A DNA stretch of 27,500 nt from Chrysomallon squamiferum (lineage: Eukaryota > Mollusca > Gastropoda > Neomphalida > Peltospiridae), in assembly GCA_012295275.1 (NCBI GenBank), contig CM022677.1, positions 22,382,281 through 22,409,780 of the forward strand. Reading direction: 5' to 3'. The translations under genes were made by a program, and so were the position numbers. The notes beneath the pieces are model-generated. The model was given only the letters and a program-made list of their open reading frames with translations, had not been told where the DNA came from and searched no databases. This document shows, piece after piece, positions 21,175 through 27,500 of this stretch; position 1 is the first letter of the stretch; each line of letters begins with the position of its first letter.

Positions 21175-21430
21175 GTCACCCTCCTCTGTAATTATTATGA
21201 TTCGCCCGTTTTTCTCACATCAGCTTGAACGTGCAGAGTAAAGAAGAGATGAAACAAGATTTCTAACACCCGGATTTAAAACACATATCTATAGATCTCA
21301 AGATGGGTATCCATTTTCACACCTAGTCACGTTTTCAAAACACTGGGTATTTTTTGCAGACTAACGTAAATTCAAAATGCAATAATACTCAGACTACATT
21401 TTATTTGTTTACTCATGTGTAACGTTTTCC
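21175..21430. repeat. Duplicated flank block B, copy 1
   Basis: Alignable with 27213-27465. Shared words include ggccctgtc-ccctcctctgt, gtaaagaaga, tagtcacgtttt and cctaacgtaaattca. Confidence 0.75.
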
Positions 21431-21456
21431 TTCGTTGTGTGGCGCTCTTTCTTATT

Positions 21457-21574
<118 letters not shown>

Positions 21575-21819
21575 CAAAAGTAGAGGCAAGAACAAAACGC
21601 TGCACACTAAAGTGCTGATAAAAAAAATAGTAAGGTTTTGCAGTATTATTGAAATAAAATGTCATTTATTAATAAGTAAATTAAACAGTAGAACAAATAG
21701 TAATAGTTGTAACAGAATCACAGTGTAAGAGTTAATTAATTAATTCATTCATTCATTCATTTTGTAAGCGATGACGTTTCATAGTTTTGTAAGAAATAAG
21801 TTCTCCTTAGTTTGAAAAG

Positions 21820-21995
21820 TTTAACTTTATGTGACGTCATTCAGTGTGTAAGAGATTTGTAAACTTATTTTAATAACTTTTTAATTCATGTTATTTCCCG
21901 ATCTAGGAAGCTCTCAAGACGTTTCACCATTATAATGTTTTCAGTGTTTCTGTTATATCGCTGTCAACGTGTCTGCGTGTCCAACTATCTTTGTG
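21820..21995. repeat. Duplicated flank block A, copy 1
   Basis: Alignable with 27000-27165: shared ttatgtgacgtcatt, ttttaataact and accattataatgttttcagt. It includes TGACGTCA at 21832-21839. Confidence 0.75.
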
Positions 21996-22003
21996 TCCAG
22001 CAG

Positions 22004-22675
22004 TTTCCACCGCACCAGTCCTGTCACTGTCCACCGTACCAGTCCTGTCACTTTCCACCGCACCAGTCCTGTCACTTTCCACCGCACCAGTCCTGTCACT
22101 TTCCACCGCACCAGTCCTGTCACTTTCCACCGCACCAGTCCTGTCACTTTCCACCGCACCAGTCCTGTCACTTTCCACCGCACCAGTCCTGTCACTGTCC
22201 ACCGTACCAGTCCTGTCACTTTCTACCGCACCAGTCCTGTCACTTTCCACCGCACCAGTCCTGTCACTTTCCACCGCACCAGTCCTGTCACTGTCCACCG
22301 CACCAGTCCTGTCACTGTCCACCGTACCAGTCCTGTCACTTTCCACCGCACCAGTCCTGTCACTTTCCACCGCACCAGTCCTGTCACTGTCCACCGTACC
22401 AGTCCTGTCACTTTCTACCGCACCAGTCCTGTCACTTTCCACCGCACCAGTCCTGTCACTGTCCACCGCACCAGTCCTGTCACTTTCCACCGCACCAGTC
22501 CTGTCACTTTCCACCGCACCAGTCCTGTCACTTTCCACCGCACCAGTCCTGTCACTTTCCACCGCACCAGTCCTGTCACTTTCCACCGCACCAGTCCTGT
22601 CACTGTCCACCGCACCAGTCCTGTCACTTTCCACCGTACCAGTCCTGTCACTTTCCACCGTACCAGTCCTGTAAC
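22004..22675 (+). repeat. 24-bp minisatellite, 28 copies
   Basis: The unit is tttccaccgcaccagtcctg followed by tcac; variants have tgtcc, ttcta or cgtacc. It is GC-richer than its surroundings. The period is a multiple of 3 and the unit lacks stop codons in several frames, so long open frames appear on both strands (minus strand ESDRTGAV repeats, plus strand HRTSPVTF repeats). None has splice sites or flanking coding sequence, so it is annotated as a repeat and not a gene. Confidence 0.95.
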
Positions 22676-22985
22676 TTTCTGTTTGCTTACTGTGAATCAG
22701 TCCCTTTTCTTAAACTAACTTCAATAATAAAGTTTTGAAACACGAGTCTAAGACCTGTAGTGATGTGTCCAATTTAATCTGTAGTCAGTTTTTTAATATC
22801 TTTTCTTTGTTTTAACTTACCTAGTCTTTACTTTGTATTTATTTATTCGTTTATTTCTGTGTTTTCTCCACTTATTATCAACATCAAATCAACATATCAC
22901 AAGTAATTAGTATATAACTTTACTTGTTTACTGATGTGTAAAAAATGTTTTCATTGTTTGCACGTATTACTGTGTGTGTGTGTGT
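22676..22985. other. Intergenic region
   Basis: AT-rich; no feature is seen apart from a (GT)n run ending near 22985. Confidence 0.55.
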
Positions 22986-22991
22986 TTGAAA

Positions 22992-23259
22992 GTTAGTTGT
23001 ATTGTAAACTATTTTAGAATGATGACGTCACAGTGATTATTTTTACCACTGAAATCTCATATCTCGCTGCTTATAGGTTGCGATGTATTAAAAAATTGAA
23101 ACAAAATAGAACGTATGAATGAAATTAAATAATCATAATAATAAAAACAAAACAAAATAAACGAATAAATATATATCGTTTTCATGTACTAACTTCAAAA
23201 GCCCAGTAAAATAAATACTGTGACGTCATCATTCTAAAATAGTTTACAATGCAACTAAC
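22992..23259. mobile_element. MITE-like inverted-repeat element (268 bp)
   Basis: Left arm 22992-23034 and right arm 23217-23259 are reverse complements over 43 nt with one mismatch. They separate a 182-bp AT-rich spacer with no coding sequence. Each arm carries TGACGTCA (23023-23030 and 23221-23228). Size and structure fit a non-autonomous terminal-inverted-repeat transposon, though no clear target-site duplication is seen. Confidence 0.55.
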
Positions 23260-23279
23260 CAAATTAAAGAAAAGACGAG

Positions 23280-23378
23280 ACACGGTTTCGAATTCCTGCA
23301 TTTAAAACACGTGTTTACAGATTTCAAGTGAGGTATCCAGTTTCGCATCTAGTCACGGTTTTGAAATATCAGTTACTA
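23280..23378. repeat. Duplicated flank block B, partial copy 3
   Basis: Shares tttaaaac, gatttc-agtgaggtatccag, and catctagtcacg with the other two B copies. Confidence 0.6.
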
Positions 23379-23474
23379 ACTGTTTTTGGGGTTGTTTTTC
23401 TTTTGTACGTATGAATGAGGGAGGGGGTCAAATAGCATCCTTCATATCTGCGAACAGAACATTTTATACAGTAA

Positions 23475-23635
23475 CAACAACAACAGCAACAACAATAATA
23501 AAATAATAATAATAATAATAATAATAGCAATAATAGTAACAACGACAAACAACAACAACAACAACAACAACAATAATAATAATAATAGCAACAACGACAA
23601 CACAACAACAACAACAACAATAATAAAATAATACA
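23475..23635 (+). repeat. AAC/AAT compound trinucleotide repeat
   Basis: About 160 bp of interrupted CAA and AAT repeats. They give long homopolymer-like open frames on the minus strand, which are not genes. Confidence 0.92.
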
Positions 23636-24064
23636 CTTTGTGTAAATTATAAAAGAAATTAAGAGACACATCCCGGAGAAAAGTATTATAATTCTAGCTT
23701 ACGTGTTTTTTATTCTCTCTTTCTCTATATGTCTGTCTATGTTGTGTGTGTCTCTGTATATTAGATCGAAAACAACAGGAAAAGACACCATGCACTTATT
23801 TTTCTAAAGTGTTTTTTTTTTTAATAAAATAAAATAAAATGCAATGTTAAGGAGATAACGATCTAGCCATTCATTGTCCTCATCGTACTATATTAGGGGT
23901 CCTCAACAAAGAAGGGTCTGTGTAAATAAATTAATAAATAAATAAATAAATAAATTATGTTGCTCACTGTTTTGATTTTTCAATTCGTCTAAAGAAAGAA
24001 ATGTCTGTCGACTTTTAACACAAAAACAATTAAGGTGAAACAAACTTAGCAGACAGTTTGAAGT

Positions 24065-25404
24065 TTACTTTTTACACCAAGTAAATATTTGTAGTTCTCC
24101 GTTTAACTTTCCCACATACAGTTTGTTACCATGACAACAGACAGACCAAGGACTGGACAGTCCGTCCTGGTCAGTGGGGATGTCACGTAGAACTTTTCCA
24201 TCCTGCGACAACTGAACAACACAATTTCTGCTAAAATCACAAACATAAATATTCCCCTCCATGTCACATGTAACACCTCTCAATGCTTTCAGTCTGTTTG
24301 AATCACGTGACTCCCATTTGACGTCACCTGCTGGCGTCAAACACAATAAACTGTTTACATTTTCTTTCTCTGACACAATAATGAGACACTGATCATGAAT
24401 TGTGAGACAAGAGGGTTCGAAGATCAAATCTGCTGACATAGAATTAATGAGCTGACCCGTGTCTGTCAGTATGTCTATTTCCTGACAACCAGTGACTGCG
24501 AGACGGTTGCCGGGTAACGCAGCAATATACCAGTACTCTTTTTTTGTTGCAATACTTTTGGTTATTTTGAAGTTTTCTGAATTTAAAAACAATATTTTAT
24601 TTTCACGTGGCAGAACAACAAGAACAACAGCCTGCCGATCACGTGATTTAGCGAGACCGCACGGTGGAGAGGACGTTACAAGTTTTATCACTGATTTTCT
24701 TCTCAAAAACAAACATTTTACACAGCTGTTGTCATAATCACTAAAAACTATTTTATTTTTGTCCTCACCAGACTCCAGGATAAAAACCAGCCAAGGTTTT
24801 TTGGTATCTTCTTTTGTTTTGGTGTTAATGGTTTCTGTGTGTTTGAGTGTGTCTGCTAGTCTGTCTATCTGTGTGTCTGATTGGATGCTTGTAGCAATTT
24901 CTCCAATGTGCACAGATATTTCTATGTTTTTCTCAGATTTTCTCAGATTTATCTTAAATTTAAATTTATCAACTTTTGAAAGAGATCTGGCCATAAACTC
25001 TGAAGTTGTGTTTTGAAGTTTGGTGAATTTTGAAATATTAACTTTAATATCAGACTCTGATTTTCTTTTTATCAAATCTTCACCAAGTTTGATCATTTTT
25101 ACGTTTTCCTCAATCACACGTTTGTGATCAATAAATAATTCTTCTATTCGTGAATTTAGATTGTTCTGAGATTTTTCTATTTCTTTTATTAACCTGTCTT
25201 GTTCTTTGTGGACTGCGGCAGTAAAATCTGAGATTAGTGTGTCACCAATCCTTCTGACCTCTGCTGTAGTGTCCACGACTTTGATGTCGACGTCTTGTCG
25301 AAGTTTCTCAATCTTTTCATCCATCTCTGACTGAAGAATTTCTCTAAAGGTTTTCAGACTGTCAGTAATAGAAGTGAGAAGTGAAATGTGACCTCCCTTT
25401 CCAG
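24065..25404 (-). CDS. RING gene 2, exon 2: coiled coil and propeller
   Basis: Begins CTGGAAAGGGAGG after the acceptor and reads on from exon 1 as SGKGGHISLL. It ends LQIFTWCKK and stop. The sequence past the stop (about 23990-24064) is conserved with paralogue 1, so the duplication covers the 3' UTR. Confidence 0.9.
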
Positions 25405-25422
25405 CTGAAATGAATAAGAAAA

Positions 25423-25489
<67 letters not shown>

Positions 25490-25506
25490 ATATAGCAATT
25501 AATAGT

Positions 25507-25545
<39 letters not shown>

Positions 25546-26027
25546 TGATGATGATAATAATGATAATAATAATAATGAGAAAAGTATAACTAGTATTACT
25601 ATCATTAATTACATATCAGTAGAAAACTTTAGAGATAAATGATTCTCTATTTGTTTATGAGTCTGTTACGATGTTTAATACACGACATAAATATTGTTAG
25701 TTAAATAATCACTGTATCTAAACACAACACTTCTCACTCACAAATCTTTGAACGTTGCCTGTCATTAACAGATTCCACTAAAGAAATGTTTACAGGAAAC
25801 TGATCTGTCCACATTTCCACTGGTTTTGTTCTGTCTGGTACTTGAATGTTTTGCCTGCATAAGGGGCAGGTGATTTGGTTGTCGCTGCTTTGATAGTTTT
25901 TGTTAATGTAATCTTGTAGACATTTCGTACAGAACGTGTGACCGCAAGATAAAACTCGCGGCTTCTTGAAGACATCCAGACAAAGACAACAAGAAATTTG
26001 ATCTTCAGAACTTGAAGCTGTTGCCAT
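24065..26027 (-). CDS. RING / coiled-coil / beta-propeller E3 ligase-like protein, paralogue 2 (2 exons)
   Basis: Exons 26027-25742 (286 nt, exactly the size in paralogue 1) and 25404-24065 (1340 nt) join to 1626 nt, 541 residues. The zinc ligands of the RING are at the same positions as in paralogue 1: Cys13/Cys16, Cys28, His30, Cys33/Cys36 and Cys54/Cys57. A coiled coil spans about 100-210 and the propeller about 290-541, with blades such as KIVFSDYDNS, NRLAVTG, GNIYVCDF and NKLYVG. No B-box. The intron is phase 1 (donor T|GTGAGT, acceptor tcatttcag). The 5' UTR intron ends two bases before ATG (ccacag, AT, ATGGC), as in paralogue 1. The two genes are a tandem duplication. Both frames are intact, so both are probably functional ubiquitin ligases. 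Targets are unknown. Confidence 0.9.
25420..25491 (+). repeat. (AAAT)n microsatellite in the RING gene 2 intron
   Basis: About 72 bp of AAAT just upstream of the exon 2 acceptor (on the minus strand TTTA), followed by AAT repeats to about 25580. Confidence 0.95.
25742..26027 (-). CDS. RING gene 2, exon 1: RING finger
   Basis: Starts MATASSSEDQ. RING residues 13-57 include CCLCLDVFKKPRVLSCGHTF and CPLC. The upstream in-frame codons are CT microsatellite (poly-Leu-Ser), not protein. Confidence 0.9.
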
Positions 26028-26193
26028 ATCTGTGGAAAAAAAAAAAAAAAAAAAAAAAATACTACTAATAATAATAGCTACATCAACAACAAAACAACAA
26101 TAGTATTTATAATTATAATTAAATAAGTAACTAAATATATAAATAAATAAAATTAATAAATACAAATATAAAAACAGCAATAGGGAAGAAAAA

Positions 26194-26381
<188 letters not shown>

Positions 26382-26412
26382 CAACAAAAATAAAACAAAA
26401 TGGAGTTCTTAC

Positions 26413-26630
26413 CAGGTTGGATATTTTCTAACAAGAAGATGTCAATCAGGCTGTGTTGTTGTTGTGGAAACCAGTTTTCAGTTCTATGAGACAAACACAC
26501 AGGTACGTGATCTAATATACCCGCTTGAAGAGAACTTTGACCATCTCGTGATGGAGACAAAACTCAGGTGAGGTTTACCAGTTTCAAACCATAGCCTTAC
26601 TTAGTAAACTGATAATTATATACGTCAATT
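26413..26630 (-). other. Likely 5' UTR exon of RING gene 2
   Basis: On the minus strand a consensus donor (CCAACCTG|GTAAGA) ends at 26413. The preceding 150-200 bases are of mixed composition, unlike the flanking microsatellites, and a TATA box lies at 26657-26664. The 5' end is approximate. Confidence 0.45.
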
Positions 26631-26656
26631 AAATAAAACAGCAAGGTCCGGTTTTG

Positions 26657-26664
26657 TTTATATA
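26657..26664 (-). promoter_or_regulatory. TATA box of RING gene 2
   Basis: Minus-strand TATATAAA, about 240 bp before the predicted 5' UTR donor. It suits a start near 26630. The element is nearly palindromic, so direction rests on the gene downstream. Confidence 0.4.
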
Positions 26665-26704
26665 AAGGGTGGGGTATGGCATTTATACATTTACTTGTCT
26701 GTAG

Positions 26705-26925
26705 CTACTACTACTACTACTACTACTACTGCTACTACTACTACTACAGCTACTAGTATTACTAGTGCTACTAGTATTACCGTTGTTAGTTGTACTAATG
26801 CTACAGTTGTTAATATTACTCAGTTTGCTACAGATTTACTACTAGAACAACTACTACTACTATTACTATTGATATTACTAGTCTTACTGCTACTACTGCT
26901 AATATTAAATTTACTACCTCACTGA
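26705..26925 (+). repeat. Degenerate (ACT)n trinucleotide tract
   Basis: Pure near 26705-26750, then decaying over about 175 bp. It produces a Thr- then Leu-rich open frame that is not a gene. Confidence 0.85.
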
Positions 26926-26999
26926 TCATGCTAACGAGTACAAATACTATTTAATTATGACATTTTACATTTTGTAAGTCTTCTGTTTCATTAGAAATC

Positions 27000-27165
27000 T
27001 TGAACATTATGTGACGTCATTGCGTGCAATCATTAAAAAGTAAAACAGCTATTTTAATAACTGATCTGATATATTATCACGACATTTTACCATTATAATG
27101 TTTTCAGTGTTACAGTTATATTTCTATCGATGTGTCTGTCTGTCTAATTATCCTTCTATATTTAT
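27000..27165. repeat. Duplicated flank block A, copy 2
   Basis: Partner of 21820-21995, including TGACGTCA at 27012-27019, but without the 24-bp minisatellite. Confidence 0.75.
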
Positions 27166-27212
27166 GAAACTCAAACAAAAAATTAAATCACCATTAACTG
27201 TTTACAAATCTC

Positions 27213-27465
27213 AGTACTGGCCCTGTCGCCCTCCTCTGTGATTTTTGTTGATCACTTACATCTCTCAAAATAACTAAAACGTGCACAGTAAAGAAGAAAC
27301 CAGATCTCTGACACCTGGACTTAAAACTCGAGTCTAAGATTTCCAGTGAGGCATCCAGTTTCACATCTAGTCACGTTTTTCAAAACATCGGGTATTTCTT
27401 AAGCCTAACGTAAATTCAGTATACAATAGTAATCATGCTGCTTTTTATTTGTTTACTCGCGTGCA
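27213..27465. repeat. Duplicated flank block B, copy 2
   Basis: Partner of 21175-21430. No coding sequence is seen from here to the window end. Confidence 0.75.
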
Positions 27466-27500
27466 ATTTTATTCATAAATGTTTTACATTACTTAACATT

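Noticed and set aside
21930-22738. Long open frames on both strands over the 24-bp repeat (for example ESDRTGAV or HRTSPVTF repeats)
   Set aside because: They exist because the period is a multiple of three and the unit lacks stops. No start context, splice sites or conserved flank supports a gene.
26695-26925. Thr-rich then Leu-rich open frame
   Set aside because: Direct translation of a decaying ACT repeat.

Overview
The window is AT-rich eukaryotic DNA full of microsatellites. It has GT-AG introns, split codons, TATA boxes and no operon structure. The mix of genes suggests a lophotrochozoan, most likely a mollusc and perhaps a gastropod: a single-Ig surface receptor, a small secreted C-type lectin, and tandem RING/coiled-coil/beta-propeller genes. 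The species cannot be fixed from sequence alone, and all gene models are by-eye splice reconstructions.

Layout. (1) At 229-301 (+) there may be the last exon of an upstream gene. (2) At 1325-10391 (+) lies a 14-exon gene for a 277-residue type I membrane protein: signal peptide, one Ig domain, a stalk built from ten tiny exons (15, 27, 30 or 45 nt), a transmembrane exon and a short tail. Every intron before the transmembrane exon is in phase 1, so the stalk exons are interchangeable cassettes. This is the most unusual feature of the window. (3) 10.4-13.6 kb is intergenic and holds a degenerate array of 118-bp units. (4) At 13665-15382 (-) is a complete four-exon secreted C-type lectin of 159 residues with QPD and WND motifs. 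(5) 15.4-17.6 kb is intergenic, with simple repeats. (6) At 17635-19596 (-) and 24065-26027 (-) are two tandem paralogues of identical two-exon structure. They encode RING/coiled-coil/beta-propeller proteins of 572 and 541 residues with no B-box. Between and beyond them are duplicated flanking blocks, a 28-copy 24-bp minisatellite, a MITE-like inverted repeat and long GA/CT tracts.

Function, by inference. The Ig receptor and the lectin look like recognition proteins of innate immunity. The RING proteins look like cytoplasmic E3 ubiquitin ligases of the TRIM-NHL type, a class that expands by tandem duplication in molluscs. The window may therefore be part of an immune gene neighbourhood, although nothing in the sequence shows that the genes work together. 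The key prediction is that the receptor stalk can vary through splicing, that its exon array grew by segmental duplication (a decayed copy is visible at 5133-5150), and that a form lacking the tail could arise from the transmembrane-exon intron.
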